DNA of 64,000 bases. It comes from Aurelia coerulea. Lineage: Eukaryota; Cnidaria; Scyphozoa; Semaeostomeae; Ulmaridae. This document shows positions 33,820 through 46,096 of this stretch, piece after piece. Each line of letters opens with the position of its first letter. Position 1 is the stretch's first letter. The notes under the pieces are model-generated. The model worked only from the letters and a program-made list of their open reading frames with translations. It ran no database searches and was not told the origin of the DNA. The DNA is taken from contig CM076949.1 of NCBI GenBank assembly GCA_039566865.1, forward strand, positions 14,733,501 to 14,797,500. Direction: 5' to 3'. A program made the translations under genes and the position numbers.

Positions 33820-34440
33820 ACAATGGTTTTTTGGTATTTTATTTATCAATTTGCCACAATGAATATTTAGACGTTTTATAACAAAAATAGATACAATGAA
33901 AAGTTAAATGTTCAAAACGTAAAGATAAACACTGCTATTTACAGTGGCAAGGATAGCATTAAAAGGCGAAGCTGACCTTATTTCCACAATGGTCCTCTTA
34001 GAGGATGCTGTATAACGGAAATACGTAGGAAAAAAGGAAATACAGAGCTGCACGTGTGTTTTCAATATGGTCCTTAGTAGAAGACATATATGTCATTTTC
34101 CTCTTTCTGTATATTTAGAAAAAGTTCTCTTTGGTCTTATGTTTGAATGCATTGATATTGTTTGTTGATTTCAACTCAGATGGAAGACTATTCCATGTTT
34201 TGGCCCCAGATAAGATAAGCATTTGTTTTCTAGTTTAATTTTGAGGAATGGAAATTCTAACTTGAACTTGGAACTTCACGTTGTTAGGCCTTGGTTGACT
34301 GGAAGGAATATCTCAGCACTGTATACCGGGGCAGTTTCTTTGAGAAAATTACAGCTCTCTAAATGGTAGCATATGACATTATATAATGTTCATTATTTTC
34401 ATTCCAAGAGCTTGTTAGAATTTCTAATAAGAATTTACTT
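33820..34440 (-). pseudogene. LINE 3' end relic
   Basis: On the minus strand, AKTWNSLPSELKSTNNINAFKHKTKENFF (34220-34125) matches the C-terminal end of the LINE at 10065-11628 (IWNSLPSELKSATNNNSFKHK). The 3' UTR continues to about 33845. Further upstream codons are degraded by stops. Confidence 0.65.
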
Positions 34441-36064
34441 CGACGTGCTTGCAAATCAATAGTTGAAAATGGGGAAATTCAAAAGCAGAGAAAATGCACT
34501 TCCATCTAAGTGGCGTATGCTGAGACCTATTGCAGTCTCTCTTACATGTCTCATGTTCAAACGGATATGTCTCTGGTGTAAATTCTCCTGTTTCAAAACC
34601 CAGAAGAATCCTGTTTTATCAGCTCTGGTCAGCTCTTTGCACCAGCCTTGCGCCAAATTCAATTCCACTCCGTCTCGCCTATCTACTCCGAGACCTGTTT
34701 GCACTGTTAGTTGATTTACCTGCATTTGATATATGCACCCTGTATCTTAAAACTTCATCCGTTTTGTTTCTCGCAGCCGTCTCTATTCTTGTTGTCCTTC
34801 CTTCTGCATAGCTACTCATGTTTTGAAATACGAAGTCTTATCACATATAGGCACGGTTTAATCGGTGTTCATTTCCGTCGATGCTTGCCAACGTTCTTTA
34901 TAATTCCAAAGATAGAGGCAAGATGAACCTGTTCGTTGTTGTTCCTCTATTTCTCCCCATTGCTTCCTCTTTTCACTGCTTATGTATATCCTTTCTTTGC
35001 TAAATGTTCATGCAATTTAAAGTCCCTCAAGATTTTTTCAATCTATCCTGCTAAGTTGCGATGTCTAATTTCCCAAATTTCTCACAGTTGCAGTCATTGC
35101 TCTTGTTCGGTTAGGTAGCAGTCATTTTTTATCCTGGGTTACCAAGGCGGAGGATTTTTGACAGGGGTATGAGAATCTTTTCCATTACTGTATGGGGGTG
35201 TCCAAATATCAAGGGAAATTGGTATGAGGTGCAAAACTATTTTGCTTGAAAACTATTTATGTGAAGTCATCAGTTAACATTTAAAAGTAAAATTGAAAGA
35301 CAACTGGAAATGACGGATCACTTGACCTGTATGCAAATTGCCTGGAATAAATTGGCATGCATGTGAATAAATTTTATACATCACATCCTCGAAGACTTCT
35401 GGATGGGGTACAAAACCATTTCGCTGAAAGCTGGTGGGGTATAAGACTTTTTTCCAAATTCAAGATGGGGTATAAAAATGAAATGTTGTCTAATTCTGTT
35501 AAAGTATCTTCCGCGCTGGTACCCAGGATTAAAATAACTGCTCCCTTACTTTCCATCGTTTACCTTCTTTAATCTTTGCTCTTCTGAAATTTAAATACTA
35601 ATGCTCCTCCGTTGTACCCAAATTAACAACATATATCAACCGTGTAGTGAGGAAATATTTGGATAATCTGTGATTTGGATAAGCCTAGGCCCCCGTCGTT
35701 ACCTGCAAATATGACATTGAATAAGAAACTGCTAGCAATACCCCAGGGGGACGGTTACTTATTACATATGTTTTCAGGGTATCGTTTTCTCCAATTTTTT
35801 CTAGCACGGGGTATCAAGATAAAGCAATTTTTCTAGAGCAGGTTGTCAAAACACCAACATGCCAAAAAGGGATATTTTGCTAGACCTCCATCCCCCTGGA
35901 GAAAACGTAAACTTCATTCAAAAGAATAGCTTCTGACTGATTAACGAACGAACGAAACAGTCAATCGTTATCGCACCCCTTGACCCTTTCAGCAAATTCC
36001 TCGTTCAATTCACTAACTGTTTAGAATAGACTTCTGAACTCTCCTTCCCTTGAAGGGCTCCTTG
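34441..36064. other. No gene recognised
   Basis: Contains an open stretch on the minus strand (34725-34456, with AQGWCKELTRADKTGFFW) that I cannot assign. A possible short MITE with ends CCAGGGGGA and TCCCCCTGG lies at about 35743-35899. The rest is AT-rich or pyrimidine-rich non-coding sequence. Confidence 0.4.
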
Positions 36065-36852
36065 CACTGGCGTAACGCAGTTTAGGCCACCTTAGTTCAC
36101 GAACTAAGGGCCCCCGACCAAAAGGGGCCCCCAAAAATTTTGTCGTATTATGTGGTTTTTGGCCATACTGAGCTAAAAGTCTTCCTTACGCCATCCCAAA
36201 AACCCTTACTAACCAGTGTTGTGGACTTTCATTCCGTTTTCGTTCATTACCTATAATTTGCCTCAAAACTTTATTCTTGTGAGCAAGAGCACCTAATATT
36301 ATACTGTGACTTTGCATTCTGTTTACTAAAATTCTTTTTATAAACTATTGTGTTTATTGGTATGGATAGCTTTCGGGTATAAAGGGAGAACAGTTAGTCT
36401 GCACTAAATGTACTGCTTCTATTGCACTAATATTATCCGCAAAATCTTTAAGGTAGGTTTTAAGCAAATGAAATGCAGGATATCTTTTGGTAACATTTGT
36501 GTGTTCAAAGTTATCTTCATCAAACAGTAGACTACACTATAAAATAGAGTTCAAATATATAATTTCATACTGAAGAACAACAGTTTGTTTATGTACCTTA
36601 TGTAAACTACCTAACTTTTTGACACGAAATTCATTATTAATGTGCTAAATTTACTGTTGATTTTTCCTATGTAGAAACTTTTGTTACCATAAAACGTGGA
36701 TTTTTCGAGTTTTTAAAAGGCATAGTTTCAAAGCTTTGCCCACAACCCTGAACCCTCTTTCCCCGTAGATCTCACTTCGCTTCACGGTCCCTACATAAGG
36801 GCCCCAACTTACCAAATTCCTACGGGCCCCGAGTGTCTCTGTTACGCCACTG
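36065..36852. mobile_element. Probable hAT-type element, CACTGGCGTAAC ends
   Basis: Ends CACTGGCGTAACGCAG and CTGTTACGCCACTG are inverted. The interior next to the left end is rich in GGGCCCCC-like runs, mirrored on the right. An exact 8-bp duplication is not visible (GCTCCTTG compared with GCCCTTTG two bases away), so the class is inferred from the ends. Confidence 0.5.
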
Positions 36853-37236
36853 CAGCCCTTTGCAGCGAGCATATTTATATCCTCGTCTAGAACGTGTGAA
36901 AGTAAGAGGAACTCTGAGTAAGACATCTACTTTTAGCATCTCATTGCCCATTTATATCCCGTACTCTCTTTTTAGCTCTATGCCCCTCAGAATAAATCTC
37001 CCTTTCATTCGACCCCCCCCCCCCTACTTCTCTGAAGCCTTCCTTTGTAAGGATGCACTCATGATTTTATTTATGACATGATTTTTTTCGTGTTAATACC
37101 AAAATCACACAAACAGGAAATCGTTGACAGCATTATCTGCTTTGTATCATCCGATGTATGTGTATAATCCGGAGCAGTGGAACCAGCGTATGGAACGATA
37201 GGAGCCTTGGATCTCCGGTCCCGTGCTGCTAAGGAT

Positions 37237-37557
37237 CCAGGGGGGGGGGCACTCAGCACATGCACATACGGGGATGTAAGTCGATATTTTTGGGTCAGAA
37301 TATTGCTGAAAATGATATTCTTGGGTTCAAATAAACTAAAATTATGTTTTCGATATTTTTGGTCATCAAATATTTGAAAATCCTGGTCTCAATTTGCACT
37401 GTTTCCAGATCATTTATGCTCGTTTACAGATGTCGAGGTATAAAATGAGCTGCGTTTTTGGGTTGTAGTGAAGCTAAACTGATATTTTTTGGGTTTCCTG
37501 AAATTTCCTCGGCGTATATGAAGACCCATCCGCATATATGAAGAGTTTCCCCCCTGG
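37237..37557. mobile_element. MITE with CCAGGGGGG ends
   Basis: Short inverted ends CCAGGGGGG and CCCCCCTGG flank an AT-rich interior with several TTTTTGGGT segments. No target duplication was found. Confidence 0.4.
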
Positions 37558-37667
37558 GCTAAGAATGGTCTCCCTTTCTCATTCAAACCTCTCCTATACC
37601 CTCCTCTCGGGCCAACAAAATTTTATTCTGGAAAAATAGGTCGATCTGTATAACTCTGCCCTCTCCT

Positions 37668-37839
37668 CAGGGACGTAGGAAGCACCCCAAACTTGGAGGG
37701 GCACGACACTTCGAGGGCACTTTTTCCATCAAGCTAAAGGGGCATTTCCTGAAAATAAAAAGGGCACTTCTTTGTTTATTTCAAAATCTTGGGGGGCACG
37801 TGCCCCCAGTGCCCCCCTCCCCCGGTTCCTACGTCTCTG
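37668..37839. mobile_element. hAT-type MITE, 172 bp
   Basis: Ends CAGGGACGTAGGAAGC and GGTTCCTACGTCTCTG. Perfect 8-bp duplication CCTCTCCT at 37660-37667 and 37840-37847. Same family as 33543-33708. Confidence 0.88.
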
Positions 37840-37848
37840 CCTCTCCTC

Positions 37849-38665
37849 CAGTGGCGTACGCAGCACTCCAGGAGTGAGGGGGTCTGGGGCGTTGCCCGAG
37901 AAATTCTTTTGTGACCACGCCCTTCAGACGCTCGGAAAATGAGGGAACCGCCCTTTTTCATTATATTTTGCATCGTAAACATGGCTGGATAAACACAAAA
38001 TAGACTGGATGTTTTGTTTAATCTGTGTTGAGAATTTTTACCCAACATAGCAAAAGCTAGGAAAGTAGACGAAGAATTGTTATTTGGAACAAACAGTCCA
38101 GCACATCAAGTACGAATTGTAAAATTGCTTTTCTTAGCTTTACTGCAGAATGATTTGCGCTGGTTGTTCGATTTTGATATTCGAGGAACTGCCTCTTTTC
38201 GCCACTTTATCATGGCATCTTATGCAAGAAGCTTTTGCAAAAGAAAATGTTGTGGCAATTTGAATTATTTGAAGTAAGTCAGAGTACAGCTCTTTGAATC
38301 ATTTTGATAACGTTGTTTCAAGGAGCAGTAGCAAACAGGGATCCCTATAGCAAATAGCACGTACAGGGTAAGACAAATAGAGATCTTGAAATGAATGGAT
38401 CTGGGGGCAAAGCCACCAGGAAAATTTTGAGAACATACATTCTACTTTGGCTTAGAATGCCTCTCCCAACATCGTTCAAGCATTTCTAAGAAACCTAAAA
38501 CATTGCTCTACCAAACCTTTGCAAAACCATGGTCTCCTTGCAAAACCAAGAATCTCACCGAACACCGCTTGACAGATCTGCCTGACCCCCCCCCTGAGGT
38601 ACGAATCTCGACAGCCATCTTTTTTAAACCCCCCCCATCCCCCCCCCCCCTTGGGTACGCCACTG
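37849..38665. mobile_element. hAT-type element, 817 bp
   Basis: Ends CAGTGGCGTAC and its complement. Perfect 8-bp duplication CTCTCCTC at 37841-37848 and 38666-38673. The left duplication overlaps the right duplication of the neighbouring MITE, so this element landed on the edge of the first. C-runs lie inside the right end. No transposase. Confidence 0.88.
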
Positions 38666-38673
38666 CTCTCCTC

Positions 38674-39139
38674 CTTTCAAAAAGAGTCTGAGTAAAATAA
38701 AGCTTCAATCATTTCTATGGCTCCAATCTATCATAATTGGTCCGGCAATTGTGATATGTCTAAAGGTCATTCCCATGTACACAGAAAACTGAGAGGGATT
38801 CCGCCAATCCTTTGATGTCACCGAATTCGCCCCTTACCCTGATTTGGGGTGCGAATTTGAGAAAAAAAAATCTCTATTGCACCCCGTAGAGAGAAGACGA
38901 AGATATTTGGAAAGTTTCGCGAGGATCAGCGCAACGGTGCTCGAGTTTTACGCCACACAAAATTCGCTTCACGTTTTAATAATATAGATATAGAATATAG
39001 ATGCTGGATATTGCCATGCTGACATGCATAGATTCTGTACATTTCCATCCCACAGAATCTTGTGCTTGCCATCCTTGTTGAGTTCTGTTGATAAATGCCC
39101 ATATCCAATGAAACTGCATGTGAAGATGATAGCCTTAAC
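38674..39139. other. No gene recognised
   Basis: Open stretches on the minus strand (39270-38926) have no recognisable motif. Otherwise non-coding. Confidence 0.4.
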
Positions 39140-39696
39140 CCTATTTTGGATTTGCCCCCCCCCCCCCCTAGTAGACGTTTTGTCATAACTCTGTCAGTAT
39201 GACAATTATGGCCCGGAAATTTTCTGACTTTTTGCAAATACTTATTGTGCAATGACTCAAGAAGTTTCATAAAAATATTTTGACAAATGAGGGGGAGGGA
39301 GACAATTTTCCGGAACTGACTCTGTCAAAATTGCCAATTCTAAAATATTAATTTTCGTGAAAAAAGCAGCAAAATTGCAACATTTTGCAAAGATAATTTG
39401 CAGGGTAGTGCTATTTGATGTATTCTATCATGATTTTTATGTTTGGATGGAAATTGTGCTCCAAATTAAATTTTATCGCATATTTACTGATTTAGACCGA
39501 TTTTGACACTTTTCTTGACCACACAAGGAAAAATGCTGACGCAAGCAATAATTATGGCTAATTTTAGATTAATTTTTATATTTTCATAAAGTACATGCCT
39601 GGGGCTATTAGTACACCAAATCTGGTTGCTCTATCTATTTCCAGTCAAGAGTTAGGTATGGGGGGCTTTTTTGCCCCCTCCCCCAACCAAAATAGG
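39140..39696. mobile_element. TIR element, CCTATTTTGG ends
   Basis: Ends CCTATTTTGG and CCAAAATAGG are perfect complements. Just inside, the left end has TTTGCCCCC with a C-run and the right end GGGGGCTTTTTTGCCCCC. The layout resembles the element at 40851-42406. No coding capacity. Confidence 0.55.
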
Positions 39697-39756
39697 ACGT
39701 GTCAGATAGCCCAACCACTATAGGGTTTTAATATATATTTTAGAGACAGGAAGATC

Positions 39757-40210
39757 CTCAGGGTGGGGGGTACTTTGGTATATTCAGGATAGGGGTGCTC
39801 AGGTTACTTTTTTGGGTCTACAATTTGGGCAAGGATGATTTTTTTGGGTGAATCATTTTTTAGGTATTTTTTTGGGTTCCTGAAATTCTGGCTTACTTTT
39901 TGGGGTCTCAAATATGAGAAAACGTAGACAAATTTGGAAAAATACAATTTATTAACAAAATTAGAATCAAGTAACAGTACGATACTCAAAAAGCTGAGAT
40001 ATCCAAACACATTATGAGAAATCTAATCAGTTAAGGCACTTTTCTGCAGATTTTAAGATGCTGACTTCATAACTTTTGGGTATGTAAGGTCGGAAAAGTT
40101 ATTTTTTTGGGTCTAGTTTCATGGAAGAAATTATTTTTTGGGTTGATGCGTTGTACCTCAGCCTGAGCACCCATATCCAAAACATACCTGAGTACCCCTC
40201 CCCCTGGGGG
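39757..40210. mobile_element. MITE with GGGTGCTCAGG subterminal repeats
   Basis: About 45 bp at the left (GGGGGTACTTTGG, then GGGGTGCTCAGG) are mirrored at the right (CCTGAGCACCCATATCC, then GTACCCCTCCCCC). Many TTTTTTGGGT segments lie inside. A degraded copy is at 32830-33170. Confidence 0.65.
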
Positions 40211-40386
40211 AAGATCATCCATGAAGTGTTTGCCTTTGTTAGTTTTGCCAACTTTCATCTGGACCCCTTATTTGAAAGAATTTTACTCTTGACGACGCAA
40301 ATTGATATCATTTACCTGAGATGTTAAAACAGGATTTCCAATTATCAACATTATTTGATTGCCTGGTATCAAATTAATCTTAAAGA

Positions 40387-40659
40387 TCATCTTATAAAAC
40401 AATAGGCAGAATGCAGAATACAAATAGAATGCAGTGTCAGTGCATTTTGTATATCTGTGGAGCCAAAGTTCTTCTTCTCTGTCTTCCAGACTGCGAAAGC
40501 TATTGTCGTCTGAAGAGTAAATTCGGGTATGAGCTCTTCAGCGTTTCTCAATGATGCAACGTTTCCACTGTACAGACACGACTTGTCAAGAAAAAACTTT
40601 GACCAGCTAGCTGCTGACTGCTTTTTCAGGGAAGCGTTTTCTTCCCCGGAAGCCATCAT
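40387..40659 (-). CDS. Candidate first exon or small ORF, unknown product
   Basis: Two adjacent ATG codons open MMASGEENASLKKQSAASW and run 90 codons. The start lies below a relatively CpG-rich stretch and 140-190 bp from the module at 40797-40845 that also precedes the candidate exon at 9934. The last codons look non-coding (a splice donor may lie earlier). No family recognised. Confidence 0.3.
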   Translation of the reverse strand: MMASGEENASLKKQSAASWSKFFLDKSCLYSGNVASLRNAEELIPEFTLQTTIAFAVWKTEKKNFGSTDIQNALTLHSICILHSAYCFIR

Positions 40660-40796
40660 GGTGAAACTTAGGCCAATGTTGCTTATTCAATTTCCCGCCA
40701 AAATCTTAAATTCCGAATGCCGTTGTTGCTGTTGCATTGCCACCGAGCAAGTCCCCGAGCAAGAACAACGAAAATGCGATACTCGTTCCTCGGCGG

Positions 40797-40850
40797 ACAG
40801 CTCATGAATTTTAATGAGCTCCTTTTGAGCGGTTGAATTTTTCGTCTACC
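40797..40850 (-). promoter_or_regulatory. Second copy of the upstream module
   Basis: On the minus strand: GGTAGACGA, AACCGCTCAAAAGGAGCTC, ATTCATGAGC. It matches 9787-9840 with about two differences in some 49 bases and has the same orientation towards a nearby ATG. Confidence 0.35.
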
Positions 40851-42406
40851 ATCCAGACTGGGCTTTTTGAGCTACTAGAAGACTGGCGAGGGGGTTCATT
40901 CATCCCCCCCCCCCCTCTCTGAAATCGCCATTCCTTCACTTACGAAGACGAAAATCACCACGCAGTTAGCCGTTCTTATGATCTATCATTTTTCACAAAA
41001 ATATTTCTAAAATAGATATGATGTCATAATTATTCAAGACCAACTGGCACGTGTGCACGAAAAAAATGAGAAAATCAACTTTTTTAAAATCTTTATAATT
41101 TTTCAAAATTGTAACAGTAGGACCACGACGAACATCATCTTGAGGGTCATTTCAGAGAAAGACAAGTCAGTATCGTAGTACTTTCCAAAATTGATTCATG
41201 AAACCAAATTATGCCAATCAAAGCATTGTTAGAAGGTGATATCATACTTATAAAGTGAAAAATTTGATTTTGGCAAATTTATGGCGGACACAGAGATTGA
41301 AAATCTTGTCTTTGTTTTAAATTACAAATGCAGCCATAATAGAGAATTTCTCCATATATTACAATGAAAACTACTTCAATGATAAGTGATCGTTGCATAC
41401 TTCAATTTTCCTTTTGAAACTTTTGTTTTGATTATTGCAAAAAATGCTGACATAAGCATTTTTCCCAGTAGGAATCAAATGAGTTGGAAAGAAGGAGGAA
41501 CGGGGAAATAGGGGGTTGAGGATAGTAATTTGGTGTAATTTTGATAACATTTTGACAAACTAAACACTTTCAAGTCAAAAAATTCTCGCTACAAAACAGA
41601 TTCTCAAGATATACCGGGTGTCCCAAAATGATGTATTATCATTTGATTGCTTATATGTCCATAACCGATGAACCGATTTTCAAAAACTGGGAAATCCACA
41701 ACCAACATCTTAACATCCAATTTAGACTTTAAGCAATCAAATAAAACAAAGTGTTTGCAAATCCGTTCATTGGTTATGGACATACAAGCAATCAAACAAT
41801 AATACATCATTTTGGGACACCCGGTACATGAAAGCTGATCGTTATTAGCACTATGTGAGGATACCCCTGGGGAATCTTATACCGTCTGGGTCCAATGGTG
41901 CGCAAAATTCCAACAAAATTACACATATTAGGTGGAAACAACCACATTGATCAGCTTTAATCTAATTATTGCTGCTGTGCAACTTTTTGGGTCTTAATAT
42001 CCTTGCAGAAAGGCCGCTAACTAATTTTTGCTATTTTCTTAAAGATGACGTCATATATGAGGTCACGTGACACATAATTACTCTATTGTTCCTGGAAAGA
42101 ATTAAAAAGACCTCACAAATTATAAGTTCGCAATTTAAAAAGGATTCGATCAAAAAAGGATTATGAGGTGAGCTGGAATTACATCCGTCAGCAGCTTACC
42201 TAAAAGTTGGCCCCGACCACATTGAGAAAAAACAGCCACCCCCCATCCCCATTATTTTTTTTCAATATTTCACATAAAATCACACTTCAAAAGGATAGAA
42301 ACTAAAAGTCAAAAGCCATTTCTTGGTTCGTTGAACCAAATTGGAGCAGTGCTCTGTTAAGTATGTGGGGGGCTGAATGAGCCCCCCCCCCCCCAGTCTG
42401 GATAGG
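40851..42406. mobile_element. TIR element with ATCCAGACTGG ends
   Basis: The left end ATCCAGACTGGG, with GGGGGTTCATTCATCCCCC 30 bases inside, is mirrored by GGGGGGCTGAATGAGCCCCC and CCAGTCTGGAT at the right. A fragment of the same end (CCTATCCAGACTGG) is at 9780. It contains the complete MITE at 41614-41824. No coding region. Confidence 0.55.
41614..41824. mobile_element. TA-flanked MITE, 211 bp, CCGGGTGTCCCAAAATG ends
   Basis: TA at 41612-41613 and 41825-41826. Inverted repeats of at least 65 bp begin CCGGGTGTCCCAAAATGATG, with few mismatches. It is the cleanest member of the CCGGGTG-ended group and probably recent. Confidence 0.9.
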
Positions 42407-42899
42407 TTTAATGTACCGATTTTGAATATCGTCCTCAATGGAAGTCCCACTTAGAGCCCAAAATCAAGCGAACGTTTTTAAGACTGGAATTGATGATGAG
42501 GAGCAAGAAGCAGAATCAAGATATCCAGAGGATCTTCAAAACAATACCATTACGTGACTTCATCTGTTCTCAATGCCTTAAGTACATTTCCCACATCTGT
42601 AGTGCAGAGAATACAGCTGTCATAGAAGTGTTACTTTTTGCAAAGCCGGAGAGGAAATATTGCCGGGACCCATAGATCAAGATTGCTGATTTAATCGTAT
42701 TATCTATTGATCATGACTGGAGGATATCATTTAATCCTGATCTACAAAAGCAAGCTGTTCAAATAGTATTTTCGAGGAAAAAAAATAGAATTGACCATCC
42801 AGTGATACATTTTAACACACCTGTAAAGAAAGTAGATGAGCAAAAACACTAAGTGCTCTTTATTGATTCAAAAGTTTCCTTTTTGCTCATCTTAAAGCT
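42407..42899. other. No gene recognised
   Basis: AT-rich spacer between a TIR element and a LINE fragment. Confidence 0.4.
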
Positions 42900-43365
42900 A
42901 TACACTACAATCATTTTCAAGCCTATGAGCTATATTGTCCATGTTTTGTCACAGGCATAGATTATGGTATCATCTGCATAATTACGGATATCCGAGTTTT
43001 GAATAAAGAGTAAAAGATCATTAATGTAGATGTTGAATAATAGAGGCCCTGAGACTGACCCCTCAGAAACACCACGTGTGACGCTTTTCCAAGGACTTAA
43101 TGACCCATTTACCTTGATTCTTTGTTGTCTATTTGTGAGGTAATAGTTAATTAGTATTAATGCTTCGCGAGAGAAACCGTAGGCATGCAATTTTGCAATC
43201 AAAAGATCATGTCTGATACAATCAAATGCCTTGGAGAGATCCATCATTACAGCCCCTGTCTTACCACCGTCATCAAGGCTAATTTTGATCTTTTGTAACA
43301 GCATTACGAGAGCATGCTGAGCACTGTAAACTTTTCGAAAACCACAGAGAAATGACGATAAATAG
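42900..43365 (-). pseudogene. LINE RT fragment
   Basis: Minus-strand reading from FLCGFRKVYSAQHAL through DLSKAFDCIRHDLL, RGVSEGSVSGPLLFNIYIND and NYADDTIIY to a frameshift near 42945 (then DNIAHRLENDCSV). Changes in the usually invariant GVPQGSVLGPLLF show decay. Clade as in 4351-7200. Both ends are truncated. Confidence 0.82.
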
Positions 43366-43390
43366 GTTGTAATATAAGTATAAGTAAGTA

Positions 43391-43561
43391 TACTATGGCA
43401 GGTACATAGATGACATTCTTTTAATCTACAAAGGCAGCGAAAGAGAATTCAAGACGTTCGCTGAGCAACTCAACACAAAGCAGCCATCAATAAAGTTCGA
43501 CTATGAAATTTCAAAACAATCAATCCCTTTCCTTGACACCCATATCTATATAGACGAAAAC
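43391..43561 (+). pseudogene. Penelope-like element RT fragment, left part
   Basis: The reading YGRYIDDILLIYKGSE includes the YIDD catalytic motif in the context typical of Penelope-like RT, followed by IKFDYEIS and IPFLDTHIYIDEN. It is cut at DEN by the 9-bp duplication of the inserted element and resumes at 46097. Confidence 0.8.
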
Positions 43562-43579
43562 GAGTCTGCTAAATCGCGT

Positions 43580-43843
43580 GCCCCACGTGCCCTACGTGCC
43601 CTCGTGCCTTGTTGGTGTGCCCTCGTGCCCTCGTGCCCGCGTGCCCAAATTCTTGGCGTGCCCTGGTGCCTTCCATGTTGGTGTGCCCTCGTGCCCTCGT
43701 GCCCTCGTGCCCATATTTTTGGCGTGCCCTCGTGCCATCGATGTTGGTGTGCCCTCGTGCTCTCGTGCCTTTATTTTTGGCGTGCCCTCGTGCCAGCGTG
43801 CTTCAATTTCTGGCGTGCCCTCGTGCCTTTGAATTTCAAGTGA
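43580..43843. repeat. Left GTGCCC subterminal array
   Basis: About ten-base units GTGCCCTC(GT) are interspersed with longer words such as ATTTTTGGC and ATGTTGGT. Long open frames across it are by-products of the periodicity. Confidence 0.85.
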
Positions 43844-43949
43844 TTCTGATAGTAGAACCAAGGCATTTAAAGTCTTAGTTTTGAGGCATGAATAAAGAAA
43901 ATATGAGCCATTTTTTAACAACAAACGCAAGTAATGGTATCTATAAATA

Positions 43950-45345
43950 GGGTAAGACGGGGTAAAATGAACTTTTTTGGAGGTTTTTCAAGGACATCCT
44001 AAAGATATTGTAGCTGAGGGCAAACTTTTTAACGTTGTTTTGATATTATGTCTTTGGGTCAGTTTATCCAACAAAAATATATTTCAAATCTTTTTTCCAT
44101 TGTCCCACAAAAGAGCTTTCTTTGGCAACCGCTCTGCCTAGTTCACTTTACCCCAGGCTGGGGTAAAGTGAACTACCTAGCAATTGTTCGATAAAACCAA
44201 ACTAAATGCTGGTAATAACCGAAAACATGATTTATTTCGCAACTCTGAGGAGTTCTTCGCATGCTAAGACGAAACAAACCAAAAAATTTCACAAGAGCGA
44301 TATTTAAAAAAGATTAAATAGTGACCTATGTTGAGAACGATCTTTGCAGGTCGAATATTACCAAAAAAAACTAACGTTAAAGTCATTAATTCGAGTTGAA
44401 TTGCGGAACCTGAATACAAGTCGCTAAACAATAATGGGAATATACTTGGAAAATACTACACTGTATTGTAGATAAATACTCCCTCCCCCTCTAGAGAAAC
44501 ACTATTTTCAAGGTAGTTCAGTTTGCCCTGAACGGCCCTGAACCTCCGCCCAGAAGTAAAATCAAAAATAGTTATAAATCTAATCAATAATGAAATAGAA
44601 AATTATCAATAACCTAATTAGACAGTGATGTCCATTTATCCCTTCCATGTCGATAGTTGCTTCATCTTATCCTATCAAAATCCTTGGATCTGTCACTGTA
44701 TTTATAATGAAGGCCAAATTTGGCTATCAAACCATCAAGTTTTCGGAGATTTTGCAGGCAGCTGGTATCAGAATATTTTCAAAGAAGATATAAAAATGTA
44801 TAGATGATATTAAGACTGCGTTCACACGATGCCGGCACATTTTGAAAACAGTGAAAAATGTAACGGATAGGCCGAAAACGGCACATTTTTTGCCGGCTGA
44901 TTTTAAAAACGGTAGATTTTGAGAACGTAACTCATCGAAAACTGTATCGTGTGATCGCTAGCTCAAATTTTGCTACCGTCATGTCTTTCACCGTTTTCAA
45001 AATGTGCCGGTATCGTGTGAACACAGTCTAAAAAGGGCCTTCTTCATCTGACTTCAAGTTCACATGAGAAAATCAAAATTGTGGGTAGTTAGCTTTACCC
45101 CGGTCGAAGCAATATATCAACTGAACTGAAAGGTAGATCTTTAAGAATATTAAGAATAATATGTCAGTAGATCTTTAAGAATATTATGGTAGCTGGCATT
45201 TGCAACAACAGAAAGAACTATTTTGCAAATTGTTTTATTTCTTTTGAGCACATAAAGCATTGGGTATGAATCATAAATCATGTTCTATGATAAGTCATGT
45301 TCTGTCATGTTCTGTCTGTCTGAGCAGTCCATTTTGCCCCATAGT
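43950..45345. mobile_element. GGGTAAGACGG element, copy A (right end lost)
   Basis: The left end, after TA, is GGGTAAGACGGGGTAAAATG. Sequence is collinear with copy B (46697-47753) up to the TGTTTTATTTC/ATGTTCTGTC region, where the right end is degenerate. A 15-bp-arm inverted repeat of the terminal motif (44140-44174) lies inside. The MITE at 44813-45029 interrupts it relative to copy B. Confidence 0.75.
44813..45029. mobile_element. Palindromic MITE, AGACTGCGTTCACACGAT ends
   Basis: The ends AGACTGCGTTCACACGATGC and its near-complement pair over about 40 bp and include CCGGCACATTTTGAAAAC. Copy B has no such segment at the equivalent place, which gives an empty-site comparison. Confidence 0.85.
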
Positions 45346-45429
45346 GCACTAGCTATAGTGTTTTGTTTTTGCCTACTGCAAATTCATAGGCCTAATTTTT
45401 TATTTAAAAGAAATCTATGTAGTACAGGC

Positions 45430-46080
45430 ACGCAGGCATGAGGGCTCGAGGGCACACCAACATCGATGGCACGAGGGAACACCAAAGATATAGGCACGAA
45501 GGCACGAGGGCACGAGGGCACACCAACATGGAAGGCACGATGGCACGAGGGCACACCAAAATCGATGGCACGAGAGCACGCCAACAATTTGGGCACGAGG
45601 GCACACCAACATCGATGGCACGAGGGAACACCAAAGATATAGGCACGAAGGCACGAGGGCACGAGGGCACACCAACATGGAAGGCACGATGGCACGAGGG
45701 CACACCAAAATCGATGGCACGAGAGCACGCCAACAATTTGGGCACGCGGGCACGAGGGCACGAGGGCACACCAACATGGAAGGCACCAGGGCACGCCAAC
45801 AATTTGGGCACGCGGGCACGAGGGCACGAGGGCACACCAACATGGAAGGCACCAGGGCACGCCAACAATTTGGGCACGCGGGCACGAGGGCATGAGGGCA
45901 CACCAACATCGATGGCACGAGGGCACACCAAAGATATAGGCACGAGGGCACGAGGGACACGAGGGCACGAGGGCACACCAACATGGAAGGCACGAGGGCA
46001 CGCCAACAATTTGGGCACGAGGGCACGAGGTGATTAAAGGGCACGCAGGGCACGCAGGGCACGCAGGGCACGCAGGGCAC
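45430..46080. repeat. Right GGGCAC subterminal array with 149-bp higher-order period
   Basis: Units GGGCACGAGGGCACACCAAC and variants. A block beginning CGAGGGAACACCAAAG at 45472 recurs at 45621. Near the end simple GGGCACGCA units (46040-46080) run into the terminal repeat. Very long open frames on both strands are artefacts of the repeat. Confidence 0.88.
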
Positions 46081-46096
46081 GCGATTTAGCAGACTC

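Larger units (their letters stand above)
43562..46096. mobile_element. TIR element with 9-bp duplication and GTGCCC arrays (MULE-like, non-autonomous)
   Basis: GACGAAAAC is duplicated at 43553-43561 and 46097-46105. The 22-bp ends (GAGTCTGCTAAATCGCGTGC then CC) are perfect inverted repeats. Inside each end lies an array of GTGCCC-rich units in mirrored orientation (43580-43843 and 45430-46080). A 9-bp duplication fits MULE transposition, and a MULE gene relic is present 18 kb away, but the cognate transposase is not proven. The interior holds a GGGTAAGACGG element (43950 to about 45345), which itself holds a 217-bp MITE. Confidence 0.88.

Noticed and set aside
43578..43930. Open frames of 79-112 codons with HEGTP or CPRAL repeats
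   Set aside because: Same artefact in the left GTGCCC array.
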